A DNA stretch of 64,000 nucleotides from CAWJLE01 sp963843645 (GTDB lineage Bacteria > Chloroflexota > Anaerolineae > DAOTYC01), in the NCBI GenBank assembly GCA_963843645.1, contig CAWJLE010000005.1, positions 496,001 through 560,000 on the forward strand. Reading direction: 5' to 3'. Positions 45,025 through 53,831 of this stretch are shown here, piece by piece. The position numbers and the translations under genes are program-made. Position 1 is the stretch's first letter. Each line of letters begins with the position of its first letter. The notes under the pieces are model-generated. The model made no database searches, was not told the DNA's origin, and saw only the letters and a program-made list of their open reading frames with translations.

Positions 45025-46734
45025 ATGGAATTACGCCAATACGTCACGCTGGCCCGGCGCTACATGTGGCTCGTCCTGCTCACGACGCTGCTGGCCGGCG
45101 GGACGAGCTATTACGTGAGCCGGACGATGACGCCGGTGTACGGCGCGACGGTGACGCTGCAGATCGACCTGGCCAACGACCCGCGCAACGACATCACCCA
45201 GTCGCTGATGGCGGGGACGCAGCTGAGCAAGACCTACGTCGAGCTGATCAAGTCGAACAAGCTGATCGGCCAGGCCATGGCCGAGCTGGGGCTGCCCGGC
45301 GACGCCGCAGGACGCTGCGAAGATGGCCGGCGCGGTGACGGTGGCGGCGGTGCGCGACACGCAGCTCATGAAGGTGACGGTGGAGAACGCCAACCCGGCT
45401 GCTGGCCCAGAACATGGCCAACACAGCTGGCCGACGTCTTCATGGCCCAAAACGCAGCCAAGCAGCAGGCCCGCTACGACAGCGGCAAGCAGGACCTGGA
45501 CCGCAGATCGCCGACCTGGAGGGGCGCATCAAGGAGACGCAGCGCTCCATCGTGTCCCTGGGCGATCCGACCGACCCCAAGAACCAGAACATGCCGGAGT
45601 TCACCCGCTCCGAGCTGACCCAGCTGCAGACCGACCTGACCACCTACCAGACGCGCTACACGATCCTGCTGACCAGCGCCGAGGAGTTCCGGCTCTCCGC
45701 GGCCCGCTATTCCGACAACGTGACGCGTCTTCGCCGCCGGCGGACCTGCCCGACAAGCCGGTCAAGCCGAAGAAGATGCAGAACACGATGCTCGGCCTGG
45801 CCGTGGGCATGATGCTGGGCGCGGGCGTGGCCTTCACGAAGGAGTACCTGGACGACACGATCAAGTCCTCCGAGGACGTGACCGAGGCGCTGGGGCTGAC
45901 CACGATCGGCAACATCTTCCGCATCCCGAACGTGAAGGACACGAAGGACGGCCTGGTGACCGCGCTGGGCCACCGGTCTCAACGTAAGCGAGGGCTACCG
46001 CACGCTGCGCACCAACCTGCAGTACGTGGGCCTGGGCAAGGACGCGACCTCGAGCAGCCTGGTGGTGACCAGCTCCGGGCCCGGCGAGGGCAAGACGACC
46101 ACCGCGGCCAACCTGTCCATCGTGATGGCCCAGGCCGGCAAGCGCGTGGTCCTGGTGGACGCCGACCTGCGTAGACCGTCGGTCGGCCGCCTGTTCGAGG
46201 TGAACGGCAGCGACGGCCTGGGTGCCCTGCTGCTGCGCCGCGGCCCGCTGGACGAGTCCGACCTCAAGCTCACGGACGTGCCGAACCTGCGGGTGATCCC
46301 CGCCGGGATGCCGCCGCCCAACCCGGCGGAGCTGCTGGCCTCGCCGCGCATGACGGAGCTGCTGCGCGAGCTGAGCGTCCTCGCCGACGTCGTGATCCTG
46401 GACTCGCCGCCCGTCCTGGCCGTGACCGACGCCAGCGTCCTGGCGAGCAAGGCCGACGGCGCGGTGCTGGTCATCGACGTGGGCGCCACGCGCCGCGAGG
46501 TCGGACTGCGGGCCAGGGAAGCCCTGGAGAAGGCCGGCGGCAAGCATCCTGGGCGCGGTGCTCAACAAGCAGCACACCGGCCGCGGCGGCGGCTACTATT
46601 ACTACTATTACTACTCCGGCGACGGCCACAAGGGCAACGGTGCGGAGCGCAAGTCCCACGCGCCCGCGGAGGTCGAGCGCCGGCCCAGCCCCTTCTCCCG
46701 CCTGGTCTCCGACCGGCGCGACAGGGAGAGGTGA
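45025..46734 (+). CDS. Wzz-type chain-length determinant fused to BY-type tyrosine kinase, many frameshifts
   Basis: About 570 residues over roughly seven frame changes (near 45305, 45400, 45505, 45728, 45973, 46543 and a short one near 45420). The Wzz part has YVTLARRYMWLVLLTTLLAG (membrane helix 1), GATVTLQIDLAND, a coiled coil (QIADLEGRIKETQRSIVSLG) and DLPDKPVKPKK before helix 2 (MLGLAVGMMLGAGVAF). The kinase has Walker A SSGPGEGKTTTAAN, Walker A' VVLVDADLRRP and Walker B VVILDSPPVLAVTDA. It ends in a tyrosine cluster GGGYYYYYYYSGDG for trans-autophosphorylation. It controls polymer length and export. Confidence 0.87.
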
Positions 46735-46791
46735 GGGGAGCCTCCGTCATCATCCAACCCAAATATCGTCCTATCGAGCGGGAGGAACCTG

Positions 46792-47373
46792 TTGGCGAAC
46801 GATTTTCATCCCGGCGCGGCGGCGGAGAAGGACCTCGCCGGTCCCTCCGCCACGGTCGGGGCGCTGGCGCGCGTGTGTCCGCGCGCTGAAGTGGGCCGCA
46901 ACACCGTCGTCGCCGATTACGCCTTCATCGGCGACGACGTTCGGATCGGCGAGGGCGTGACGATCTGGCTCGGCGTGCACCTGCCGGGCAACGTGGTGGT
47001 GGAGGACGGCGCTGTGCTGGACGTGCTGGTCGCGGTGGTCGGTGCGACGGAGCGGGCCTGGACGCGGCGCAGCCTGGACTATCCGCGGACCCTCATCCGC
47101 GAGGGCGCGCGGATCGGCGCCCATTCCACGCTGCTGGCCGGCGTGACCGTGGGGCGCTACGCGGTGGTGGAGCCGGGCAGCTGGCTGACGGCGGACGTGC
47201 CCGACTTCGCCCGCGCAGCGGGGAACCCCGCGCAGGTCGAGGGCTGGGTGTGCGCCTGCGGCGCGCCGCTGGCCCTCGGGACCGGCCCGGACGGCCGGGT
47301 GGCGTGCGCCTGCGGGCGCGTGTACGAGATCGCGGACGGCGGGCTGGTGGAGGCGGAGGTCTCTACCGCGTAG
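46792..47373 (+). CDS. Hexapeptide-repeat acyltransferase with C-terminal zinc ribbon, copy 1
   Basis: 193 residues from a TTG at 46792 preceded by GGGAGGAACC. Left-handed beta-helix repeats: ATVGALARVCPRAEVGRNTV, ADYAFIGDDVRIGEGVTIWL, GVHLPGNVVVEDGAVLDVLV, ARIGAHSTLLAGVTVGRYAV. After the helix comes VCACGAPLALG and, about 14 residues on, VACACGRVYEI, two CxC pairs that could bind zinc. Likely an acetyl- or acyltransferase on a nucleotide sugar (WbbJ/LpxA-like). The paired gene at 47486 is a duplicate. Confidence 0.85.
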   Translation: MANDFHPGAAAEKDLAGPSATVGALARVCPRAEVGRNTVVADYAFIGDDVRIGEGVTIWLGVHLPGNVVVEDGAVLDVLVAVVGATERAWTRRSLDYPRTLIREGARIGAHSTLLAGVTVGRYAVVEPGSWLTADVPDFARAAGNPAQVEGWVCACGAPLALGTGPDGRVACACGRVYEIADGGLVEAEVSTA

Positions 47374-47398
47374 GGCACCCGGCCGACGAAGATTCCTT

Positions 47399-47452
47399 TT
47401 GACTATCGGGAAAACGGTGGTAGAATCCGAATAGAACGTATGTTCTATTCGG
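47399..47452 (+). promoter_or_regulatory. Promoter with LexA-like 26-bp palindrome
   Basis: TTGACT (47399-47404), 16 bp, TAGAAT (47421-47426). Directly downstream 47427-47452 is a perfect palindrome with core GAAC-GTAT-GTTC and arms CCGAATA. The core fits the Gram-positive LexA/DinR box GAAC-N4-GTTC. It would sit on the transcription start of the second acyltransferase gene. Confidence 0.65.
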
Positions 47453-47485
47453 GCACCGGCCCTTTCCGGTAGAAGGAGGAATCGG

Positions 47486-48088
47486 ATGGCGGAGAATCAC
47501 ATTCACAGGCGGGCTTTGGTGGAAACGGACCCCGCGGGTCCCTGCGGCACGCGGGTCGGGCCCAACGCGCAGATCGGGGCGCTCGCGCACGTGTGTTACG
47601 GCGCGGTGGTGGGCCGGAATGCCGTCGTCGGGTGCGGGGCCCACGTCGGGCTCGGCGTCGTGATCGGCATGGACGCCATCGTCTGGGACGGGGTGTTCCT
47701 GCCGCGCAACGTGGTCGTCGAGGAGGACGCGGTGCTCGGCGTGCAGGTGGCCGTGATCGAGGCCGAGCCGCGCACCCAGGCGACGCTCATCCGGGACTGG
47801 CCGCGGACCCTCATCCGCGAGGGCGCGCGGATCGGCGCCCGCTCAACCCTGATGGCCGGCGTGACCGTGGGGCGCTTCGCCCGCATCGCGCCGGGGAGCT
47901 GGGTGACCGCGGACCTGCCGGACTTCGCCCGCGCCGGGGGGAACCCGGCGCAGGTCGAGGGCTGGGTGTGCCAATGCGGCGAGCCGCTGACTGTAGGGCA
48001 CGATGCAGACGGGTCGGTGAGGTGTGCTTGCGGGCGAGCGTATACGCTGGTAGATGGACTGCCGAGGGAAGTAGAAGCTGCGTCGTAA
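47486..48088 (+). CDS. Hexapeptide-repeat acyltransferase with C-terminal zinc ribbon, copy 2
   Basis: 200 residues from an ATG behind AGAAGGAGG. Same architecture as copy 1: GTRVGPNAQIGALAHVCYGA, VVGRNAVVGCGAHVGLGVVI, GVFLPRNVVVEEDAVLGVQ, ARIGARSTLMAGVTVGRFAR, then VCQCGEPLTVG and VRCACGRAYTL. The nearly identical segment TLIREGARIGA and ending NPAQVEGWVC show recent duplication. Its own promoter with a LexA-like palindrome differs from copy 1, so the duplicates may be used under different conditions. Confidence 0.86.
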   Translation: MAENHIHRRALVETDPAGPCGTRVGPNAQIGALAHVCYGAVVGRNAVVGCGAHVGLGVVIGMDAIVWDGVFLPRNVVVEEDAVLGVQVAVIEAEPRTQATLIRDWPRTLIREGARIGARSTLMAGVTVGRFARIAPGSWVTADLPDFARAGGNPAQVEGWVCQCGEPLTVGHDADGSVRCACGRAYTLVDGLPREVEAAS

Positions 48089-48322
48089 CAGGTAGACCAC
48101 GGTTCTCAGTGTCCGAAGTCCGTTGCCATGTATGATGCAGCCGGGCACTGAGGACCGTTCACGTGTGGGTCAAGGTGGTCTGTCTCAGATCTGGCTTCCG
48201 AAGCCGTCGCTCAACGTATTGGCCCCATATGGTGTTGCACTGCACAACCGAAGGAATCCCTCAGATCCCTGCGATTTGCGCCCTCGATTGGGCTCAAGCA
48301 ACTGTGCCAGGAGAATCTAACC

Positions 48323-49408
48323 ATGAACTCTGATAGTTGGTTGCTCGAAGTAGCGCGATGCCCAGCCTGTCTCGCTGAGTTTCGGCTTGAGACTCACCGA
48401 GCAGCGGACAAAAACGTTGTGGCCGAGGCACTTGTTTGCCAGGGTTGTGGCGCCAGATACCTGATTCGAGATGGTATGGCGTTCTTTGGTCTGAATGGGC
48501 AGGCGGCCGTCCTACGCCAGCAGGAGATGGATGCAGAGGTCCAATGGAATTTCTCGCTGCATCAGTTCAATGATCATTACGCCTATGCGCAGCGCAGTTT
48601 TCGTATTGCCCAAGATGCGATTGCTCAGCTGAAAAAGCGGTTGGATTCAGGCAGAGTTTTGGACGCTGGGGCGGGAAGCGGATGTCATTCATGGCAGTTG
48701 TGTCGAAACGGTTTTGAGGTTCTGGCCGCCGAACTGACCCCGGAGTTGCTAGCGACCGCCTCGGGTTATTTCTACGACTCAAGAGTGCATTTCCAGCGAT
48801 TTGTGGCCGATTGCACGGTGCTTCCGCTAGGCGAATCCACGTTCGATGCGGTTTTCTGCAAAGAACTCGCTCATCATGTCGAACGGCTGAAGGAATTATT
48901 CGTCGAGTTTCACCGGGTTCTGAAGGCCGGTGGGTTTCTGGTTTTGGCCGAGCCGATGCAACCAAGATGCCCAGGAGCACATTCCACCCCCGACGCTGCC
49001 AAGCGTGTCGGATTGACTCATCAAGACTACAACTTGGATGACTATTTGACGGCTTTGCGGGATGCCGGGTTTCACGTTGAGGCACTGCGGCACGTCCGGG
49101 AACCCATCAACAGCAAATACCCTTTGCTACACCAATTGGATTCGGTGGGCACCCACCTTCTGGCACTCAATTCGTGGCATGGTTTGGGATGTGGGAAGCG
49201 ACTGAGAGCCAGGTTGCTCGGAGGTGAAGTCGTTCTGCTAGCCAAGCGTACTGAATCAAACGCATCGTATCCGGCCCATCGCCTTGTCAAAGCAGTGTCT
49301 GCTGACCGCCTGGACAATGCCCGCAACGTAATAGCCGAGGGGGAAGCTCAAAACGTACGGTTTTTGCCGCTGCTAGAAAAGATACTCGCCGAAAACATGG
49401 GGGCTTGA
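48323..49408 (+). CDS. SAM-dependent methyltransferase with N-terminal Trm112-like zinc ribbon
   Basis: 361 residues. ARCPACLAEF and LVCQGCGARYLIRDGMAFFG form a CxxC...CxxC Trm112-like head. The methyltransferase core has VLDAGAGSGCHSWQL (motif I), VADCTVLPLGESTFDAVFCK (motif IV) and HRVLKAGGFLVLAEPMQP. It probably modifies a sugar or lipid intermediate. It is the first gene of the lower-GC block. The 48089-48322 spacer before it shows no gene. Confidence 0.83.
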   Translation: MNSDSWLLEVARCPACLAEFRLETHRAADKNVVAEALVCQGCGARYLIRDGMAFFGLNGQAAVLRQQEMDAEVQWNFSLHQFNDHYAYAQRSFRIAQDAIAQLKKRLDSGRVLDAGAGSGCHSWQLCRNGFEVLAAELTPELLATASGYFYDSRVHFQRFVADCTVLPLGESTFDAVFCKELAHHVERLKELFVEFHRVLKAGGFLVLAEPMQPRCPGAHSTPDAAKRVGLTHQDYNLDDYLTALRDAGFHVEALRHVREPINSKYPLLHQLDSVGTHLLALNSWHGLGCGKRLRARLLGGEVVLLAKRTESNASYPAHRLVKAVSADRLDNARNVIAEGEAQNVRFLPLLEKILAENMGA

Positions 49409-49526
49409 AGTTTGAAGCCCTGTTGCTTGGCCTGTTGGAAAGATATAAGATACTTATCTTTGAGTCGTGACTGCACACTCCGTGTTTAAGACCTGAATAT
49501 GCTCCAAAGCTCCAAGGCGGCTACTG

Positions 49527-50252
49527 ATGAACACCCATTTGCATAATGACACAAGAGAAGCCATCCTGTCGCGAATGTGCTGGGCATGCAATACGATCCT
49601 GTCGAAGCTCATTGTCAATCGATTTCCCCCTAAGACATTGCTGTGGCGTCAATTCCCCGAAACGATCGCGCCACTCTTGCGCGGCGATAGCGCGCTGGAT
49701 GTCGGCTGCGGCACTGGCAGTCGATTGCCTTTTGAAGGCAAACAGTGGTTTGGGGTTGACATCCATTTTCCCTCATTGCTTAGTGCGCGAGAGAAACACA
49801 ACTACGCCGGGCTGGTGTGCGCCGATATTCGACAAATAGCACAGGTGTTCGAGGTCAAGTCCATTGCCTCAGTGGTGGCTATTGATCTGGTTGAGCACTT
49901 AGACAAACGACAGGCCACCTCGCTCATTCGGATAATGGAGAGTCTTGCGAGGTGCAGGGTTGTGATTCTCGTGCCAAACGGTCATGTGGATCAAGACGCT
50001 ACCGTTGTAGCGACAAACCCTTGGATGCAACACCGCAGTTCGTGGTCGGCGGCCGAAATGCAGGACCTGGGCTACCAGGTGAGGGGCTACAGTGGGTGGA
50101 AGGCGTGCGCCGGACATCGTGGATGGATTCGACGGCGTCTTGATGCGCTGTTTCAGATTATGATGACCGTCAGCCAACCTATTGTCGAAAACAGACCTAG
50201 ATGGGCCTTCCATCTCCTCTGTTGGAAGGATGTTGGAGAGTGGGAGCGGTGA
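49527..50252 (+). CDS. SAM-dependent methyltransferase
   Basis: 241 residues. Motif I is ALDVGCGTGSRLPF, followed by WFGVDIHFPSLLSAR (acidic ribose contact) and IASVVAIDLVEHLDKRQATS. The remainder (VILVPNGHVDQDATV, WSAAEMQDLGYQVRGY) is typical of Methyltransf_11/23 enzymes in polysaccharide loci. The stop overlaps the next gene's GTG (GTGA). Substrate unknown. Confidence 0.8.
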   Translation: MNTHLHNDTREAILSRMCWACNTILSKLIVNRFPPKTLLWRQFPETIAPLLRGDSALDVGCGTGSRLPFEGKQWFGVDIHFPSLLSAREKHNYAGLVCADIRQIAQVFEVKSIASVVAIDLVEHLDKRQATSLIRIMESLARCRVVILVPNGHVDQDATVVATNPWMQHRSSWSAAEMQDLGYQVRGYSGWKACAGHRGWIRRRLDALFQIMMTVSQPIVENRPRWAFHLLCWKDVGEWER

Positions 50253-51220
50253 GCCAAGTAAGGTGGCCCGCTGCGTACGACCAGGTACGACAAGCCTTTC
50301 GAAGCAAGGCTTCACCCACGGTTGGTCTTGTTACCATTTGGTATAGAGCGAGCGCGGACATGCCTCGCTTTGTGGAGAATCTCAGAGCAATCGATTACCC
50401 AGAGGCGCGGTATGTCTTCGTCATTCACGAGCAAACGGCCGCTGAAGTGACATTTCTCGCGACTGGCGTGCCGGAAGCGGCAATTATCGAACCGCACCGG
50501 AACCTTGGTACGGCAGCGGGCTGGAATCTTGGTCTCAATATGCTTTTGAGGGAGGGATGCGACTACATCGGCATGTGGAACGTCGACGTCCGTCTGGATG
50601 TGGACTGCCTAAGTCAGCTGGTCAAGGTTTTGGAAAGCGATCCAACAATCGGAGCCTGTCAGCCGTTGCTCTTCTATTCCGACGAACCGAATAAAGTGCA
50701 GATGTACGGTGGCTCGCTCGATGCGCGGGTAGGTATTGCTCATCATGATTATTCTGGTGCTACTGACATCTCTAAACTCCCAATAACCCATGACGCCGAC
50801 TACCTGGACGGAGGCACTATGCTCGTTAGATCCAAAGTCTTACGAGAGGTGGGCCTTTTCGACGAGCGTTTGTTCATGTATTGCGAAGACTCAGACGTGA
50901 GTCTTCGGATCCGGCGAGCTGGCTACCGAACCGTGGCAGTACGCGATGCCTGCGCCTGGCATTATCACCGACAGGACAAGGGACCATTTCCGCCAGTTTA
51001 TGAGGAATTCTACATCACGCGCAACCGTCTTTTCCTCGCGCGCAAGCACTGCAGCCGAAATGACTGGTGGAATCTGGTGGCTCAGAGCCTCCGCGCTTCA
51101 CCTCGGCATGCCTTGTTCTGGGTGCGCCGTCGAAAAGCAAAACTAGCCTTAGCACATCTTGCCGGTCTCGCCTATGGCATGGCCGAGGTCATGGGAAAGA
51201 GAGGACGATGGGTTTCGTGA
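50249..51220 (+). CDS. GT2-family glycosyltransferase (rhamnosyltransferase-like)
   Basis: 323 residues from the GTG at 50249, coupled to the preceding stop. GT-A features: VGLVTIWYRASADMPRFVEN, NLGTAAGWNLGLNM, MWNVDVRLDVDCLSQLV (DxD-like NVDVRLDVD), GGTMLVRSKVLREVGLFDER and MYCEDSDVSLRIRRAGYRTV (catalytic ED). It resembles WbbL/WsaF-type transferases. It acts on the cytoplasmic face, adding a sugar to the lipid-linked repeat unit. It overlaps the following methyltransferase by 13 nt. Confidence 0.87.
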   Translation: MSQVRWPAAYDQVRQAFRSKASPTVGLVTIWYRASADMPRFVENLRAIDYPEARYVFVIHEQTAAEVTFLATGVPEAAIIEPHRNLGTAAGWNLGLNMLLREGCDYIGMWNVDVRLDVDCLSQLVKVLESDPTIGACQPLLFYSDEPNKVQMYGGSLDARVGIAHHDYSGATDISKLPITHDADYLDGGTMLVRSKVLREVGLFDERLFMYCEDSDVSLRIRRAGYRTVAVRDACAWHYHRQDKGPFPPVYEEFYITRNRLFLARKHCSRNDWWNLVAQSLRASPRHALFWVRRRKAKLALAHLAGLAYGMAEVMGKRGRWVS

Positions 51221-52281
51221 CAGAGCGCAATATGTGCTGTTTGTTAACGGGCGAGCCATCCTATCAGTCAGCTCTCCAGAAGGAAGCCGACGCGTGGAGC
51301 GTACTCCGTGTTCCGACGCCACAAGATCATCCGCTACGTTCGTCTTACCAAAACGAAGTGGTCACTGGAGATCCAGCAAATGACATCGTTCGCTGGATTG
51401 CAGCAAGATATGGACCCTTCGACCAATGCTGCACGTTGGGCTGCGGCACTGGTCGCATGGAGCGCAGATTTCTTGGCATTAGCGCAATATCCCATTTGTA
51501 CGCTTATGACATCAGCGCCGCTGCTCTCGAGTCATTGGCTTCGGCCGCTCCTGGCCAAGTGCACCCAGAAGTCGCAGATCTGAATTTTGTTCAGTTGCCG
51601 GAGAACTCTTTCGACGCCGTCATCGTCTGGGAATCGTTGCACCATGTCATCAATCTTGAACATCTGCTGTGGCAAATCGCCCTGTCTCTCAAGCCCCGAG
51701 GTGTTGTGCTGATTCGGGAATTTGTGGGCGAGACTCGATGGCAATGGAGCAATCCGAAACGGCATGCCGTGAATCGCTTGGTCAGGCAGATTCAGAATGC
51801 GATACCCCATGCACCTGTCCATCGGCTTCAGCGTTGGGTGCGAAGCATGTCACCGTTCGAATCAATACGTTCCGGCGAGATCATCGAGTTGTTGCAGTGT
51901 CAATTTGAAGGATCTATTGCGTACGAGCGGCAGTTCGAGACACTGTGCCATGATGCCCTCAATGTCATCGACTATCGACAGACCGGGACCGAGCTAGACG
52001 ACGCACTCCGTATACTAATCGAGGCTGATCGTCAGTTGCCTATCCCATTACCCTATCAGCCAAGTACTCTTTTCGCCATTTGTGGCAAGCCGCAGCACGT
52101 GAGGCAAATTCACGCACAACCCTGGTCTGCCTTTGAAATTCTTATGAGACTCGACACAGCAAGATTCCAGCCTCCGGCGCAGCGTTTACGTACTTACATC
52201 AAGAGAAGGCTTCAGTTCATGCCCGGCGGAGGTCATATTTGGCAGGCTTGGGCCTACCTTGCGCATCGTCTGTCTCCCTAA
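51208..52281 (+). CDS. SAM-dependent methyltransferase with long C-terminal extension
   Basis: 357 residues from the ATG at 51208 (AGAGAGGACG upstream). The core has FDQCCTLGCGTGRMERRFLG (motif I), LYAYDISAAALESLA, SFDAVIVWESLHHVINLEHL and LKPRGVVLIREFVGETRW. The last 150 residues (MSPFESIRSGEIIELLQCQF, YKRRLQF region) are of unknown role. It is linked to the upstream glycosyltransferase by overlap. Confidence 0.8.
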   Translation: MGFVTERNMCCLLTGEPSYQSALQKEADAWSVLRVPTPQDHPLRSSYQNEVVTGDPANDIVRWIAARYGPFDQCCTLGCGTGRMERRFLGISAISHLYAYDISAAALESLASAAPGQVHPEVADLNFVQLPENSFDAVIVWESLHHVINLEHLLWQIALSLKPRGVVLIREFVGETRWQWSNPKRHAVNRLVRQIQNAIPHAPVHRLQRWVRSMSPFESIRSGEIIELLQCQFEGSIAYERQFETLCHDALNVIDYRQTGTELDDALRILIEADRQLPIPLPYQPSTLFAICGKPQHVRQIHAQPWSAFEILMRLDTARFQPPAQRLRTYIKRRLQFMPGGGHIWQAWAYLAHRLSP

Positions 52282-52409
52282 GCCCGGAGATACCTGTCGC
52301 AGTGGAGACTCGGCCCGCAAGGTTCGCCCGGCCAGGTATTCGCTTTGTTTGTCTACAGATCCGTCCAGTTTGAGACGTTTCGTTAGCCGGCGGATCGGGA
52401 AGAGTCAAA

Positions 52410-53831
52410 TTGGGGATCACAACGCTTGTCGTCATGATTCTGTGGGCCGGGTTAGCGGTACTGTATGTGGTGCGCAGGCGGGTGGCGCTTGCAATATACC
52501 TTCTGACGATACCGCTGTTCCCTTTCTATTGGACCCCGCTGAATGTCGTGCCCTTTAATGATTTGTCCGTGCAGCGAACGGTTGCTATAGGAATCAGTCT
52601 GGGACTAATGCTGGACCTCCTGAAACACATGCACACACACAGACTGGACGCGTCGCTCCTCCCATCCATAGTGCTTGTCATAAGTATCGCAATATTATGG
52701 TCGCTCTCATCCTACGGGACCTTAACATTCTCGGGCGCCGTTCGTGGAACGGCGTTCAATCTGCTCGATTACGTGGTGCCTTGCATTTTGGGCCTGAGAG
52801 CTGCAAGGAAGGATGGCATAGAGTTCCTCGTAAAGGTGACAGCGTGGCCTGCCGTGGTCGTCGCTCTACTAACATGGTGGGAGTTCACCCTTCAGACACC
52901 TGTTGTTTGGGGTTGGTTTGAGAGCTTGCACAGCAGTCCCATTGCGACTGAAGTGTGGCATGCCACGTCACGCGCGAGCTCGCTTAGAGCACAAGCGACG
53001 TTCGGACAGCCTATTTTTCTTGGTTTCTATCTTGCTTTTGCTGGTATACTCCTGTTCTTCCTAGCGAATCGGTCCTCTGGAGCAGGGCGAATAGGGACGG
53101 GTTTCGCCGGCGCCTTCGTACTAGTCAGCTCAGCACTGCCGATGGCTCGTGGCTCGATGATCGCTGTGGTTGTGGGGGGCCTCGCATTCCTGGCGTTGTC
53201 GGGGTCCAAGCCTGAATGGCACACTTTGGTTGCCTTGGCCGTCATAGCAGTTCTGTTCGCATCCGGAGTTTCTTTTCTTGAGCAACCATACCAGTTTTGG
53301 AACGAGTTCTACCAGACAGTGGTTGGTCAAGCTGGATACGGCGTTCAAACTGAACAGCTATCCACCTGGAACGGACGGCTGGATATGGTCACAGTTGGCC
53401 TTGATCTGATAGGCAATGCCAGTTTATTCGGATATTCTGATGTTTCTGTAAACGGGACCTGGCCGATTCTCGACGTCGCGAGTGTTCCTATTCAAGTCGG
53501 TCTTGTGTCGGGAATCGTGGGTCTCGTGGGCCTACTGATTCTTCTAGTGTTTGTCACTTGGCATCTGTTCCGTCTCTGGTCTCAAGAGAGAGACACATCT
53601 AGTCGAGTAGTCGTCGCCACACTGGTCGCAGTATATCTTGTTGTATTACTGTCTTGGCTTGACTCATCATGGCCGGGACAATTCACACAAATTGGATGGT
53701 TGATGATGGGGGTGATTGTAGGCCGGAGTGTACATCGGCAATGTGCTTTGCAGCGGAATGCTACAACTGGCGATTCGGATGCCTCCCAGTGCGTGAGTGG
53801 CAGTTACCTGCGGAACGGATACTCCCGTTGA
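52410..53831 (+). CDS. O-antigen ligase/polymerase-like membrane protein (Wzy candidate)
   Basis: 473 residues from a TTG at 52410. About eleven hydrophobic segments, for example ITTLVVMILWAGLAVLYVVR, GFYLAFAGILLFFLANRS, LVALAVIAVLFASGVSF and GIVGLVGLLILLVFVTWHLF. A large loop holds YQTVVGQAGYGVQTEQLSTW and GRLDMVTVGLDLIGNASLFG; the segment RxxM/W-x-GxxLI-x-x-x-x-x-GYG-like is typical of O-antigen ligase domains. It would polymerise repeat units outside the membrane. The stop overlaps the flippase ATG by one base. Confidence 0.8.
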   Translation: MGITTLVVMILWAGLAVLYVVRRRVALAIYLLTIPLFPFYWTPLNVVPFNDLSVQRTVAIGISLGLMLDLLKHMHTHRLDASLLPSIVLVISIAILWSLSSYGTLTFSGAVRGTAFNLLDYVVPCILGLRAARKDGIEFLVKVTAWPAVVVALLTWWEFTLQTPVVWGWFESLHSSPIATEVWHATSRASSLRAQATFGQPIFLGFYLAFAGILLFFLANRSSGAGRIGTGFAGAFVLVSSALPMARGSMIAVVVGGLAFLALSGSKPEWHTLVALAVIAVLFASGVSFLEQPYQFWNEFYQTVVGQAGYGVQTEQLSTWNGRLDMVTVGLDLIGNASLFGYSDVSVNGTWPILDVASVPIQVGLVSGIVGLVGLLILLVFVTWHLFRLWSQERDTSSRVVVATLVAVYLVVLLSWLDSSWPGQFTQIGWLMMGVIVGRSVHRQCALQRNATTGDSDASQCVSGSYLRNGYSR

